From Asticcacaulis sp. SL142 (GTDB lineage: Bacteria; Pseudomonadota; Alphaproteobacteria; Caulobacterales; Caulobacteraceae): a DNA stretch of 64,000 nt. The notes below the pieces were generated by a model that made no database searches, was not told the DNA's origin, and worked only from the letters and a program-made list of their open reading frames with translations. Below are positions 1 to 8,811 of this stretch, piece by piece. Each line of letters opens with the position of its first letter. Within the stretch, counting starts at the first letter, position 1. The stretch covers positions 2,815,501-2,879,500 of the forward strand of contig NZ_CP113061.1 in the NCBI RefSeq assembly GCF_026625745.1. Direction: 5' to 3'. Both the position numbers and the translations under genes were made by a program.

Positions 1-5
1 CAGAA

Positions 6-263
6 CTAATAATACTGTGCCACCAATCGCAGCCCAGACCATAGGGCGTTATAGATTTCTTCCTGAAGACACTCTGGAACATTCACCACTACACACATCC
101 TGTCTATGAAAGGAGTAGGGTAAGTTATCTGGCTATCTTTGGCGGGAGTTTCGGCCTTGTTAGAGGGGGTGGCATCTGGAGGCGTGAAATCGGACTCATT
201 TGCGAGCTTGGTGTCAACCTTGGCCGGTTTTACCGCTGTATCGAAATTGAACTTGACGGGCAC
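6..263 (-). CDS. Hypothetical protein, 85 aa
   Basis: Not recognised. The frame opens with GTG at 263 after an AGGGGG stretch that could serve as ribosome binding site, and closes with TAG. The first half is hydrophilic and rich in Lys, Pro, Thr and Asp with no predicted fold. The second half (about residues 52-85) is more ordered, with a CVVVNVPECLQEEIY segment and two cysteines. It has no signal peptide or membrane segment. Its codon use is visibly more AT-rich than the genes after position 1000, and it lies just downstream of an integrase fragment next to a tRNA, so it may be cargo of an integrated element or part of a decayed gene. Confidence 0.4.
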   Translation of the reverse strand: MPVKFNFDTAVKPAKVDTKLANESDFTPPDATPSNKAETPAKDSQITYPTPFIDRMCVVVNVPECLQEEIYNALWSGLRLVAQYY

Positions 264-283
264 CTTAGTTGCCCCCTTTCAGG

Positions 284-451
284 CTATCGATACCTTAGTG
301 CGAGGGGCCTAGCTGTTTTAAGTGTGAACGATCCTAGTGATCGCCTCACTTCTGACAAGCCAAGCCGCTCACGAAGAGAATTAGGAACGCGGACGCGGAT
401 GTAGTACATACCGTTTCGTCTTGATAGGTGGGAAGAATTGCTACCGGTCAT
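284..451 (-). pseudogene. Truncated tyrosine-recombinase-type integrase, N-terminal fragment
   Basis: Reading the minus strand from ATG at 451 gives 55 residues and then a TAG stop. The segments SRRNGMYYIRVRVPN, LRERLG, EVRRSLG and LKTARPLALRYR match the N-terminal arm/DUF6538-like region that begins many phage and island integrases (NGxYYxRxRVPxxLR followed by RRSLGTxxxxxAR). Complete enzymes of this family are about 300-450 aa, so only the first part is present; I see no catalytic R-H-R-Y domain downstream. It lies about 170 bp from the 3' end of the tRNA-Ser gene, the usual place for such an integrase. An independent short protein is possible but less likely. Confidence 0.5.
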
Positions 452-574
452 CCGGCCAAACCCGACTCAGGCGTTGAAAACGCCGACCTGATATTCCGAC
501 TTGCTCCGAGGTGTGGAGCAGCGTTGTGGAGCACCATTGTGGACCAGTAGCGCTTTGAGCCGGTTCCACATGGC

Positions 575-596
575 TTAAGGTCTTGTAAGACCTTAA
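575..596. repeat. Perfect 10-bp inverted repeat next to tRNA-Ser
   Basis: TTAAGGTCTT, a 2-nt GT spacer and AAGACCTTAA form a perfect 10-bp stem. It lies 26 bp beyond the 3' end of the tRNA-Ser gene, between the tRNA and the integrase fragment. No T-run follows on the minus strand, so it is a poor intrinsic terminator; it could be an RNA processing hairpin or a recombination-related palindrome. The rest of 452-621 shows no gene. Confidence 0.45.
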
Positions 597-621
597 TGAT
601 ATCAGGGGGTGATAAAGGGAG

Positions 622-711
<90 letters not shown>

Positions 712-1063
712 GCAGAGGTCTGAGTAGGGGCTGTAAAGCCTGTGGTCGTCAGAGCGCGTGTCTCTAATGGCTCAGGAAAATTTGTGCAAGCTTTTTTGTG
801 CGGTATTTTTAGCTATTAACGCAATTGTATGCGCATCCATCACGAATTGAAATTTTACATACTCTGGATATATTGGAATAAGCGTGTCTTTAAGGTGTCA
901 GGTTCGCCTAATCGCACCTGAAACGGCTGAATGTGGGGCTAAATTCAATTTGACGGCTAGTCAAACTCCCCCCGTGAAGTTATTAAATGCGCTTGTAATG
1001 ATTAAAGCTTTCAGCCGAATGCGTCGGCTGTTTGTTGGAAAAAGCCAAGAGAGGGCTCTAATT
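712..1063. other. Gene-free stretch upstream of ompA
   Basis: 352 bp between the tRNA-Ser 5' end and the ompA start, with an AT-rich part at about 780-880. I see no convincing gene. A 6-bp hairpin (AGCCGA at 1013-1018 with TCGGCT at 1024-1029) sits about 35 bp before the ompA start and is probably in its 5' untranslated region. On the minus strand, TTGCAC and TAGAGA about 17 bp apart upstream of the tRNA are a possible but weak tRNA promoter. Confidence 0.4.
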
Positions 1064-2245
1064 ATGAAGTTAAAACTGCTGGCGAGTGCTGCACTCGCCT
1101 CTTTAGCGTTGGCGTCTGGCGCCGTCGCTGAAGAAATCAAGGGATGGTACGGCGCAGTCGACCTCGGCTACAACTGGAAAGACGAGTGGGGTGCACGTTC
1201 GCAAGGTGCTGCCCCTGACGGCGGTCCCTACATCTTCGACGTTGCAACGGATGACGACTGGGCGGGTTTTGCCCGTCTCGGTTACCGTTACAGCCCGAAC
1301 TGGCGTGTTGAACTCGAAGGTGGCTACCGTCCTGGTGACGTAACCGCGGCTCGTGGTTTCCCGCGCACACTTACGGCTCAATCGCTTTGCGCATCGACGC
1401 AAACCGCAACTACCTGCGGTTCGCCGAATGGCTCGATCGATCAAACGTCGGTCATGGCCAACCTGATCTATGACTTCCTGCCGGAATCCAGCTTCCACCC
1501 GTTCGTGGGTATCGGTGCGGGTCTGACCAAGGTTGACGTTGACATTCAAGGCAAGTTCTCGAATGCCAGCCAAACCCTGTCTATCTCTGGCGATGACACC
1601 GTTGCATCTTACCAGTTCCTGACCGGTTTCGTCTGGGCTCTGTCCGAAAAGCTGGACCTGGACCTTACCTACCGTTACCACAAGCTGGATAAGGTCAGCA
1701 TCGCTTCGACTTCGACGTCGCCGCTGGCTACCTATCAGCCTGGTGACTTCTCGGGTCGTTTCGACAACCAAACGGTTTCGGTTGGTCTGCGTTGGGCCTT
1801 CGGTTCGCCGACCCCACCACCCCCACCGCCTCCTCCTCCTCCGCCCCCACCGCCTCCTCCGCCTCCTCCGGCGATGGTTGAACCAGTTGCACCACCAGCC
1901 CCGGTTTATGAAGCCCGCGAATTCATCGTGTACTTTGAATTCGACCAATCGGCTCTGACGGCAGACGCTCAGGCTGTGGTTCAGGCTGCGGCTGATTACG
2001 CTAAGGCTGGTAACGCGACCCGTATCGTGGTTGTTGGTCACGCCGACACCTCCGGTTCGGCCGCTTACAACATCCGCCTGTCGGAACGCCGCGCCAAGAC
2101 CGTTGCTGATGCCCTTGCTGGCCTCGGCGTTGACGGTTCCAAGCTGGCTGTTGACTGGAAGGGTGAATCGGCCCCGGCAGTCGCCACCGGCGACGGCGTG
2201 AAAGAGCCTCTGAACCGTCGTTCGACCATCGACATCGCGTTCTAA
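1064..2245 (+). CDS. OmpA-family outer membrane protein with polyproline linker
   Basis: An outer-membrane beta-barrel anchored to peptidoglycan. A signal peptide of about 22 residues ends AVA and is followed by EEIKGWYGAVDLGYN, the start of an OmpA-like barrel (to about residue 245). Then come 19 consecutive prolines (about 250-269) and a C-terminal OmpA/MotB domain (about 282-393) with FEFDQSAL and NIRLSERRAKTV, the diaminopimelate-binding signature. I chose the ATG at 1064 because a GAGAGG-like site precedes it and it begins exactly at the signal peptide. The frame stays open upstream to 884, but that extension is not signal-like. The gene stands alone, with its own terminator. 393 aa, normal for the family. 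Confidence 0.93.
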   Translation: MKLKLLASAALASLALASGAVAEEIKGWYGAVDLGYNWKDEWGARSQGAAPDGGPYIFDVATDDDWAGFARLGYRYSPNWRVELEGGYRPGDVTAARGFPRTLTAQSLCASTQTATTCGSPNGSIDQTSVMANLIYDFLPESSFHPFVGIGAGLTKVDVDIQGKFSNASQTLSISGDDTVASYQFLTGFVWALSEKLDLDLTYRYHKLDKVSIASTSTSPLATYQPGDFSGRFDNQTVSVGLRWAFGSPTPPPPPPPPPPPPPPPPPPPAMVEPVAPPAPVYEAREFIVYFEFDQSALTADAQAVVQAAADYAKAGNATRIVVVGHADTSGSAAYNIRLSERRAKTVADALAGLGVDGSKLAVDWKGESAPAVATGDGVKEPLNRRSTIDIAF

Positions 2246-2281
2246 TTTAAGAACACGATCTCTAAGGTCTTAAGACAAAAG

Positions 2282-2312
2282 AACCCGGCCTGAGTAATCA
2301 GGTCGGGTTTTT
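2282..2312 (+). terminator. Rho-independent terminator of ompA
   Basis: A GC-rich stem beginning AACCCGG and ending CGGGTT, with CCTGA/TCAGG pairing around a GTAA loop, is followed by five Ts. It starts 37 bp after the ompA stop. Confidence 0.9.
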
Positions 2313-2375
2313 CTATGCCGGGGTTGATTGATGCGCTGAAGCCGGAGCCTGACGTGCGTCTTGCGACGCCCGAAG

Positions 2376-3479
2376 TTATTCCGCCGGGACGCGGACCTTG
2401 AGGCTCAGGGGCTTAAGCTTTTGGCTCAGGAAGCGCCGCACAGGCAGGTCATAGAACCTGAGCAGGAAGTAAGCGACCAATACGCATCCCGGCAATATAA
2501 CGACACCCAGCCAAATGATGGGCAGTCCTGGGAATAGTGTGTGCAAAACCGCGCGCATAGCCCACATGACCGGCAAGTGGGTGACATACAAAGGGTATGA
2601 TATGTCGCCTAGGAATTTGGAAACGGCGCCGTAGTGGCCACCGATATTTTCGCGTACAGCGGACAATAAAATAGACGGAAAAACGATCAGTATGACGAAC
2701 AGGCATGTCCACCAGTTGAAGGCGCCTGCCGGCTGAACAAATATCAGCAGACATATCAGGGGCAAAAAAACGACGGGTATAGACGGAAAGCTGTTTAACC
2801 TGGGGAGCTCACGACAGATCAACACGCCCAAAAAGAATGACAGGCTAATCCGCGAAAGATCGGCGAGAAAGCCTTGCTTTAAAAAGCTTAAGTCCGCAGG
2901 TGCCGTCGGCGAATGTCCAAAATTGAAGACCAGCCATCCGGTCACACCTGCGGCGCCTGCGATAATGACCGGAAAAAGCCAGCGGGTCTTGGCTTTAGCG
3001 AACAGCAAACCATAGACAGCGTAGGCTAAAAGCTCAAAAAACAGCGACCACAGCACCAGGTTAAGCGGAAACATCGCAATGTCCTGATCCCAGGTCACAA
3101 TAGGGATCATAAACAGGTTCATAACCAGATACATGACGAACTGGGGCGCCGTGAAGGTTTTTTCCCCCGTAATCAGCCAGTCGAGTGTAAACCAAGCGGC
3201 GCCAAATCCGATCCCGATCAAGATCATAGGGTAAAGCCGGATCAGGCGGGGAACGAAAAAAGCCCAGAACGGCAGACCGGCCTTCAGGCGATCATCATAG
3301 GCATAGGCCAGCACAAAACCGCTCATTAAAAAGAACAGATCGACCGCCAGACGGCTATGCTGAAACCACGTCGATCCAGCTTCGATGTTCCAGTGAAAAG
3401 CCATGACCGAAACCGCGGCAATGCCGCGCAAACCATCAAGCGTGTTAAGATGAGCCGGTTTCGGTGCCGCCGATGTCAT
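2376..3479 (-). CDS. Acyltransferase family 3 membrane protein (OafA/YrhL type)
   Basis: A polytopic membrane O-acyltransferase that probably modifies a surface or periplasmic glycan; the substrate cannot be told from sequence. The N-terminus has the family signature LDGLRGIAAVSVMAFHW with the conserved His at about residue 29, then RLAVDLFFLMSGFVLAY, and about ten hydrophobic segments follow to the end. 367 aa is typical for the membrane module alone, with no SGNH domain fused. The ATG at 3479 has a GGGGGA site eight bases upstream; an upstream start at 3533 has no such support. It is monocistronic, between the ompA terminator and tRNA-Ala. Confidence 0.88.
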   Translation of the reverse strand: MTSAAPKPAHLNTLDGLRGIAAVSVMAFHWNIEAGSTWFQHSRLAVDLFFLMSGFVLAYAYDDRLKAGLPFWAFFVPRLIRLYPMILIGIGFGAAWFTLDWLITGEKTFTAPQFVMYLVMNLFMIPIVTWDQDIAMFPLNLVLWSLFFELLAYAVYGLLFAKAKTRWLFPVIIAGAAGVTGWLVFNFGHSPTAPADLSFLKQGFLADLSRISLSFFLGVLICRELPRLNSFPSIPVVFLPLICLLIFVQPAGAFNWWTCLFVILIVFPSILLSAVRENIGGHYGAVSKFLGDISYPLYVTHLPVMWAMRAVLHTLFPGLPIIWLGVVILPGCVLVAYFLLRFYDLPVRRFLSQKLKPLSLKVRVPAE

Positions 3480-3613
3480 GTCAAATCCCCCACGCCCACA
3501 ATCTATAACGGCGATATGTGAACGTACAGGCAAATCACCTGAAGGTTGTGTGCGGTGCAGCGCACACCGGCGGCGTGTGAATAGGGCTTATTTATAAAAG
3601 GAGCGTCGGGCAA

Positions 3614-3632
3614 ACCAACCGCAAGGGTTGGT
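3614..3632 (-). terminator. Hairpin after tRNA-Ala, possible terminator
   Basis: ACCAACC and GGTTGGT form a 7-bp stem with a 5-nt loop, eight bp beyond the tRNA 3' end. On the minus strand only TTT follows, while the plus strand has a T5 run, so termination of the tRNA transcript here is plausible but not certain. Confidence 0.45.
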
Positions 3633-3639
3633 GTTTTTA

Positions 3640-3715
<76 letters not shown>

Positions 3716-3740
3716 TTTGTCCATGACAAAGTGTGCCGTT

Positions 3741-3768
3741 TTAATAAACCAGGATATGAGCCTGTCAA
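3741..3768 (-). promoter_or_regulatory. Sigma-70-type promoter of tRNA-Ala
   Basis: On the minus strand a consensus TTGACA (3763-3768) is followed after 16 bp by TATTAA (3741-3746). The tRNA 5' end lies about 26 bp further downstream. Position and match fit a strong stable-RNA promoter; it has no other obvious target. Confidence 0.65.
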
Positions 3769-3875
3769 GCGCTCCTTAACCTGTCACGCTTACTTGTTTG
3801 ACACAGCCAAATCATTATATGGATGTAATTGCGCGCGCTTAAAGCCGCGCCGCCCGATCCCAGTTAAGGACACGC

Positions 3876-4181
3876 ATGACCGGTTTTGTTATTTTTATTC
3901 TCGACGGCATTTTGGGCATCGCCTATTGGGCCATTATCATCAGCGCTATCATGAGCTGGCTGATCGCCTTTAATGTCATCAATACCCACAACCGGGTCGT
4001 CTATAATATCCATTATACGCTGGACCGTATCACTGGCCCGATCCTTGAACCGTTCCGCCGTTTAATCCCGACGCTAGGGGGCATTGACATCAGCCCGATC
4101 TTTGCGCTGCTGATCATTTCGGGGATGCGCCGATTCCTGATCCCGATGGCTCAAAGCGGCCTTTATCCCATTCTTGGCTAA
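3876..4181 (+). CDS. YggT family membrane protein
   Basis: A small inner-membrane protein of the YggT/YlmG family, implicated in other bacteria in envelope or division-related functions but not biochemically defined. At 101 aa it holds one YggT unit: a hydrophobic N-terminal segment (about 4-30, [20 protein letters not shown]), the conserved loop [23 protein letters not shown], and a second hydrophobic segment. Its stop codon overlaps the TTG start of the DUF167 gene. The yggT-DUF167 pairing is common in proteobacteria and supports both calls. Confidence 0.9.
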   Translation: MTGFVIFILDGILGIAYWAIIISAIMSWLIAFNVINTHNRVVYNIHYTLDRITGPILEPFRRLIPTLGGIDISPIFALLIISGMRRFLIPMAQSGLYPILG

Positions 4182-4464
4182 GCTGGTCATCCGCCTGACG
4201 CCCAAGGCCGCCCATGACCGGATCGACGGTTGGGATGTGGATGAGTTTGGGCGGAAAATTCTGAAAGTGCGGGTCAGAGCCGCACCAATTGAGGGCCGCG
4301 CCAATGCGGCCCTTCTGGCGTTTCTGGCCAAAGAACTGAACCTGCCCAAATCGCGGCTGACCCTACTGTCCGGTGATACGTCACGCTATAAGCAGATTGA
4401 GGTCGAAGGTCTGAGCGATAATGACCTTATGGCCCAAATAAAAACCCCTCAGGCCGAAACCTGA
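4174..4464 (+). CDS. DUF167 family protein (YggU-like)
   Basis: A small conserved cytoplasmic protein of unknown function, 96 aa. The start is a TTG at 4174 that overlaps the end of yggT by eight bases, implying translational coupling. The family signatures VRLTPKA-like RLTPKAAHDRI, KVRVRAAPIEGRANAALL and KSRLTLLSGDTSRYKQIEV are all present. The last codons lie inside the stem of the downstream terminator. Confidence 0.88.
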   Translation: MAKLVIRLTPKAAHDRIDGWDVDEFGRKILKVRVRAAPIEGRANAALLAFLAKELNLPKSRLTLLSGDTSRYKQIEVEGLSDNDLMAQIKTPQAET

Positions 4465-4473
4465 GGGGTTTTT
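4443..4473. terminator. Bidirectional terminator between DUF167 gene and leuB
   Basis: AACCCCTCAGG and CCTGAGGGGTT form a perfect 11-bp stem around a 6-nt loop, with T runs on both strands. It serves the DUF167 gene on the plus strand and probably the ilv-leu operon on the minus strand. Confidence 0.92.
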
Positions 4474-4500
4474 ATCCGCATAGTTTAAACGGACAGCGCC

Positions 4501-5568
4501 CTAAACGGCGACTTTAGCCTGAACGCGGATCTGGTCGGCAACGGCCTTGGCAACCTGAGAGCCCGACGCGGTGCCGCCGAGGTCTTTGGTTAAGGTGCCG
4601 GCCTTGATGACCGCCTCAATGGCCGCATCCAGCGTATCGGCTTCACGGCTAAGGTTCAGGCTGTGGCGCAGCATCATGCTGACGGATTTGAGCGTACCCA
4701 TCGGGTTGGCCAGATCCTTACCGGCAATGTCCGGCGCGGAACCGTGGATCGGCTCATAAAGCCCTTTGCCGGTCGAACCTAATGACGCTGAACCCAACAA
4801 TCCGATCGAGCCCGGCAGAACCGAGGCCAGATCGGACAGGATATCGCCGAACATATTCTCGGTCAGGATGACATCGAAATCCTTGGGGCGGGTCACCAGG
4901 TGCATGGCCATGGAATCGACCAGGGCGTGCTCCAGCTCGACATCCGCATATTCGGCCGCGTGCAGCTTATTGACCGTCTCCCGCCACAGACGCGAGGTTT
5001 CAATGACATTGGCCTTATCGACTGAGGTGACCTTATTGCGGCGCTTACGGGCAGCCTGAAAAGCAACATGAGCGACGCGCTCGACCTCGGCCACGGTATA
5101 AAGGCATTCGTCGGTCGCGGTCGTTTCCGTGCGGGTGCGCTTACCGAAATAAAGCCCGCCGGTCAGCTCACGCACGATCAGCATGTCGGCGCCGGACACG
5201 ATTTCTTCTTTCAGCGGCGAGCGGAAAGCCTGAGAGGGGGCCACATCCATTGGACGCAAATTGGCGAACAGGCCCATGGATTTACGCACGGCAAGGAGTC
5301 CCTGCTCAGGGCGCTTGGGCTTTAAGTCCCACTTTGGCCCGCCGACCGCGCCGAGCAGCACCGCATCGGCGGCCAGACAAGCCGCGTCTGTATCAGCCGG
5401 ATAGGGATCGTCAACGGTGTCGATGGCAATGCCGCCGATCAGCTTTTCTTCAAACGCGAACTCATGGCCGAAGACGTCGCCAATGGTTTCCAGCGCCAGA
5501 CGCCCGGCGGCGGCGACTTCGGGGCCGATGCCATCACCGGGGAGGATGACTATATTAAAGGTGCTCAT
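4501..5568 (-). CDS. leuB: 3-isopropylmalate dehydrogenase
   Basis: Catalyses the NAD-dependent oxidative decarboxylation of 3-isopropylmalate in leucine synthesis (cytosolic). 355 aa, normal length. Visible family signatures are LPGDGIGPEV at the N-terminus, the substrate-binding RELTGGLYFGKR, the metal-binding NMFGDILSDLASVLPGSIGLLGSASLG region, and the NAD-binding EPIHGSAPDIAGKDLANP. It is the last gene of the minus-strand ilv-leu series; its start overlaps the leuD stop by four bases, so the two are translationally coupled. Confidence 0.97.
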   Translation of the reverse strand: MSTFNIVILPGDGIGPEVAAAGRLALETIGDVFGHEFAFEEKLIGGIAIDTVDDPYPADTDAACLAADAVLLGAVGGPKWDLKPKRPEQGLLAVRKSMGLFANLRPMDVAPSQAFRSPLKEEIVSGADMLIVRELTGGLYFGKRTRTETTATDECLYTVAEVERVAHVAFQAARKRRNKVTSVDKANVIETSRLWRETVNKLHAAEYADVELEHALVDSMAMHLVTRPKDFDVILTENMFGDILSDLASVLPGSIGLLGSASLGSTGKGLYEPIHGSAPDIAGKDLANPMGTLKSVSMMLRHSLNLSREADTLDAAIEAVIKAGTLTKDLGGTASGSQVAKAVADQIRVQAKVAV

Positions 5569-6170
5569 GCCGCCCCCCTTTTCTGTGAAATGTCTTTTTC
5601 ATAGGTTTCAATGGCGGGCAGGCGGTTGATCAGCCAGCCCATAGCGTCCACGCCTTCCAGCAGACACTGGCGCGCAAACGCTTCGATTTTGAAGATAAAG
5701 ACCGTGCCGTCTTCGAGGCGCAGTTCGTTGGTCTCTAAGTCAATCGTCACGCGCTGCTGCGGGCTGGCCAGAAGTTTGGCGTGAATTTCGGGCGTCACCA
5801 CAATCGGTAACAGGCCATTTTTCAGGCTGTTCGACGTAAAAATGTCGGCAATTTCGGTCGAAATCACAGCCTTGAAACCGTAATCCGTCAAGGCCCAGGG
5901 CGCGTGTTCCCGCGATGAGCCGCAGCCGAAATTATTGCCAGCCACCAGCACACGATGTTCTTCCGGGTCGATGGTGTTGAGGATGAAATCAGGCTTGGGC
6001 GTGCCGTCTTTTTCGTAGCGCCAGTCGTTAAACGCGGCCACTCCAAGCCCTTTGCGCGACGTGGTCGTCAGAAAGCGCGCCGGTATGATCTGATCGGTGT
6101 CGATATTGGCTTCGGGCAACACGGCGATGCGTGAGGAGAAGGTATTGATCGGTTCTTGGTTACTGGCCAT
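5565..6170 (-). CDS. leuD: 3-isopropylmalate dehydratase small subunit
   Basis: The swivel-domain subunit that works with LeuC to isomerise 2-isopropylmalate to 3-isopropylmalate. 201 aa, normal length. It has the signatures IDTDQIIPARFL near the N-terminus, the active-site loop AGNNFGCGSSREHAPWAL, and the C-terminal RQCLLEGVDAMGWLI. It lies between leuC (46 bp gap with a small hairpin) and leuB (4-bp overlap), in the usual leuCDB order. Confidence 0.97.
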   Translation of the reverse strand: MASNQEPINTFSSRIAVLPEANIDTDQIIPARFLTTTSRKGLGVAAFNDWRYEKDGTPKPDFILNTIDPEEHRVLVAGNNFGCGSSREHAPWALTDYGFKAVISTEIADIFTSNSLKNGLLPIVVTPEIHAKLLASPQQRVTIDLETNELRLEDGTVFIFKIEAFARQCLLEGVDAMGWLINRLPAIETYEKDISQKRGAA

Positions 6171-6187
6171 TTTGGTTCCTTAATCTC

Positions 6188-6206
6188 CTCCCCTGTTACG
6201 GGGGAG
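6188..6206. repeat. Small hairpin between leuC and leuD
   Basis: CTCCCC and GGGGAG form a 6-bp stem with a 7-nt loop inside the 46-bp leuC-leuD gap, just upstream of the leuD start. No T-run follows, so it is more likely an RNA stability or processing element than a terminator. Confidence 0.4.
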
Positions 6207-6216
6207 AAGAAGAAAG

Positions 6217-7623
6217 TTAAGCACTTTGCAAATAGTTGCGCGGGTCGGTGATATGACCGGCGATAGCGGACGCCGCAGCCGTAGCCGGAGAGGCCAGAAC
6301 CGTGCGTGCCCCCGGCCCCTGACGACCCTCGAAATTGCGGTTGGAAGTCGATACCGCCAACTGACCCGGTTGAACGAAATCGCCGTTCATGGCGATGCAC
6401 ATCGAACAGCCCGGCAAACGCCATTCAGCACCGGCCTCGATGAAGATTTTATCCAGCCCTTCGGCGACCGCTTCGGCGCGCACCTGCTCAGAGCCCGGCA
6501 CGACCAGCATACGCACGCCGTCAGCGATATGGCGGCCCTTCATGATCTCAGCCGCCGCCCGCAAATCGGACATACGGCCATTGGTGCAGGAGCCGATAAA
6601 GACCACATCGACCTTGGCCAGATCGCGGGCTTCGCCGCCCTCAAAGTGCATATATTTCAGGGCCTTGGCTTCGTTCTCATTGGAGGCCACGGGCACGGCC
6701 TTGGAAACCGCCGCGCCCTGATCCGGGGTGGTGCCCCAGGTCGCCATCGGCTCAATAATCGAGCCATCAATGGTGATCTCGTCGTCAAAGACCGCCCCGT
6801 CGTCAGATTTCAGCTTCAGCCATTCAGCGGCGGCAGCTTCGTAATCGGTCGGCACATAGGCACGCCCGCGCAGCCACTCAATCGTCTTTTGATCGGGCGC
6901 TATCATGCCGCAACGTGCACCAGCCTCGATCGACAGGTTGCAGACGGTCATGCGCCCTTCCATGTCAAGCGCCTCGATCACCGGCCCGCAATATTCCAGC
7001 GCATAGCCGGTGCCGCCCCCAAAGCCTAAGCGATTGATGATGGTAAGCGCCACGTCCTTACCCGACACGCCCGGTTGCAGTTCGCCCGTGACGGTGATGC
7101 GCATGGTCTTGGGTTTGCGTTGCGCCAGACACTGGGTCGCCAGCACATGGCCGACTTCGGAGGTGCCGATACCGAACGCGATGCAGCCGAACGCGCCGTG
7201 GGTTGAGGTATGGGAATCACCACACACAACTGTTATGCCGGGCTGGGTCAGGCCCATTTCCGGCCCCATGACATGCACGACGCCGCGGTTTTCCGAGCCC
7301 CAACCAAACAGCTTGACGCCGTGGTTTTGGGTGTTGCGCTCTAAGGTTTCGACCTGATTTTTGGCGTCCGCCGTAAAATAGGGGCGCTCACCCTTCTCAT
7401 TGGGGGGCAAGGTCGGGGTCGAGTGGTCGAGTGTGGCAAAGGTGCGATCGGGACGGCGGACTTTTAAGCCGCGTTCTTCGATAGCCGAAAACGCCTGCGG
7501 CGAGGTGACTTCGTGGACCAGATGCAGGTCGATATAAAGCACGGCCGGACGGTCATGGCTTTCGTCTTCGACTATGTGTTTTTCCCATACCTTGTCGAAC
7601 AAGGATTTTGGTTGGTCTGACAT
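6217..7623 (-). CDS. leuC: 3-isopropylmalate dehydratase large subunit
   Basis: The [4Fe-4S] catalytic subunit of isopropylmalate isomerase, an aconitase-family enzyme. 468 aa from the ATG at 7623, which has an AGGACG site upstream; the frame is open ten codons further without support. Signatures are [48 protein letters not shown] with the first cluster cysteine, and [12 protein letters not shown] with the other two. It follows ilvE on the same strand across a 69-bp gap that holds a strong hairpin. Confidence 0.97.
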   Translation of the reverse strand: MSDQPKSLFDKVWEKHIVEDESHDRPAVLYIDLHLVHEVTSPQAFSAIEERGLKVRRPDRTFATLDHSTPTLPPNEKGERPYFTADAKNQVETLERNTQNHGVKLFGWGSENRGVVHVMGPEMGLTQPGITVVCGDSHTSTHGAFGCIAFGIGTSEVGHVLATQCLAQRKPKTMRITVTGELQPGVSGKDVALTIINRLGFGGGTGYALEYCGPVIEALDMEGRMTVCNLSIEAGARCGMIAPDQKTIEWLRGRAYVPTDYEAAAAEWLKLKSDDGAVFDDEITIDGSIIEPMATWGTTPDQGAAVSKAVPVASNENEAKALKYMHFEGGEARDLAKVDVVFIGSCTNGRMSDLRAAAEIMKGRHIADGVRMLVVPGSEQVRAEAVAEGLDKIFIEAGAEWRLPGCSMCIAMNGDFVQPGQLAVSTSNRNFEGRQGPGARTVLASPATAAASAIAGHITDPRNYLQSA

Positions 7624-7649
7624 CTTGGATCGTCCTGATAATAAAAGGT

Positions 7650-7670
7650 GCAAGGGGCAATGCCCCTTGC
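7650..7670. repeat. Perfect 9-bp hairpin between ilvE and leuC
   Basis: GCAAGGGGC, AAT and GCCCCTTGC make a 9-bp perfect stem with a 3-nt loop, 22 bp after the ilvE stop and just before the leuC ribosome binding site on the minus strand. No U-tract follows, so the transcript probably reads through it. Confidence 0.55.
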
Positions 7671-7692
7671 ATCCCGTAACATTTAGGCGTGG

Positions 7693-8622
7693 TTAGTTGA
7701 CCGGCGCTAACCAGTTCCAGCGATCTTCCGTCTCACCGGTGAACAGGCCGTGGAAGCGCTTCTGGATCAGCTTAGTCACATCACCGGGGCCGCCAACGCG
7801 GGTCGGTATGCCGTCAACCGAACGGATCGGGGTGACTTCGGCAGCGGTACCGGTCATGAACACTTCGTCGGCCAGATAAAGCATCTCACGCGGCAGAACC
7901 TGCTCGATGACTTCGATGCCTTCGGCGCGGGCCAGTTGGATCACGGTGTCGCGGGTGATGCCGCCTAAGATCGACGCGGCCAGAGGCGGCGTAAAGATCT
8001 TGCCCTTCTGGATCAGGAACAGGTTCTCACCCGCCCCTTCGGACAGCAGGCCGTCGCGGCCGAGACCCAGCCCTTCGGCAAAGCCACGCTCACGCGCTTC
8101 ATAGCCGATCAGGTAGGACGACAGATAGTTGCCGCCGGCCTTGGCGCCAGTCGGGATCGTGTTCGGGGCGGCGCGGTTCCACGATGAGACGCAGACATCA
8201 ACGCCCTTAAGCAGCCCCTCTTCGCCCAGATAAGCGCCCCACGGAAAGGCGGCGATGGCGACATCGACCGAAACATTTTCCTTCTTGGGCGTGACCCCCA
8301 TGCCGCATTCACCCAGAAAGGCGATTGGGCGCAGATAGGCGCTTTTGAGGTTATTGGCGCGGACGATCTCGCGGCAGGCATCGTTGATCTGATCAACCGT
8401 ATAGGGCAGTTGGATATGATAAATCCGAGCCGAGTCAATCAGACGCTGCGAGTGTTCATGCAGGCGGAAAATGACCGGGCCATTGGGCGTGTCATAGGCG
8501 CGCACACCTTCGAAAACCGAGGTGCCGTAATGCAGGGCATGGGTCATGACGTGGATGGTGGCATCTTCCCACGGGATCAGCTTGCCGTTGAACCAGATCG
8601 TATCAGCGAGTTTCTTATTCAT
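7693..8622 (-). CDS. ilvE: Branched-chain amino acid aminotransferase
   Basis: The PLP enzyme that performs the last transamination to Val, Ile and Leu. 309 aa, fold-type IV. Visible are EGVRAYDTPNGPVIFRLHEH near the N-terminus, the Schiff-base lysine in PTGAKAGGNYLSSYL, LSEGAGENLFLI, and MTGTAAEVTPIRSVDG at the cofactor phosphate site. It lies between the acetolactate synthase genes and leuC on the same strand, matching its shared role in all three pathways. Confidence 0.96.
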   Translation of the reverse strand: MNKKLADTIWFNGKLIPWEDATIHVMTHALHYGTSVFEGVRAYDTPNGPVIFRLHEHSQRLIDSARIYHIQLPYTVDQINDACREIVRANNLKSAYLRPIAFLGECGMGVTPKKENVSVDVAIAAFPWGAYLGEEGLLKGVDVCVSSWNRAAPNTIPTGAKAGGNYLSSYLIGYEARERGFAEGLGLGRDGLLSEGAGENLFLIQKGKIFTPPLAASILGGITRDTVIQLARAEGIEVIEQVLPREMLYLADEVFMTGTAAEVTPIRSVDGIPTRVGGPGDVTKLIQKRFHGLFTGETEDRWNWLAPVN

Positions 8623-8655
8623 TTGGAATATTCCGTATTCGGAGAATTAACTTAA

Positions 8656-8716
8656 AGGCAGTGTGAAAGGCTTAAAATCCACTGCCTACGGAACCGGGGT
8701 CGCGACGACGACCCCG
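8656..8716. repeat. Two adjacent hairpins between the acetolactate synthase small subunit gene and ilvE
   Basis: The 189-bp gap (8623-8811) holds AGGCAGTG...CACTGCCT (8656-8687, 8-bp stem) and CGGGGTCG...CGACCCCG (8695-8716, 8-bp stem, 6-nt loop). Neither has a T-run. They resemble the other intra-operon hairpins of this block; no gene is seen in the gap. Confidence 0.5.
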
Positions 8717-8811
8717 TATACCTGTTCCCCGATAAGATGGCGCGATTTCAAAGCCGGTTGCTATGGCAACGTCTTTAATCCCGCTTTCGATAGGTTTCAA
8801 GTCGCGCATAA

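Noticed and set aside
884-1063. 60-codon N-terminal extension of the OmpA protein
   Set aside because: Not signal-like; the ATG at 1064 begins a textbook signal peptide with a ribosome binding site.
1103-2041. 312-codon minus-strand open frame opposite ompA
   Set aside because: Arg-rich low-complexity product (poly-Arg opposite the polyproline codons), no ribosome binding site or family; the ompA frame explains the DNA.
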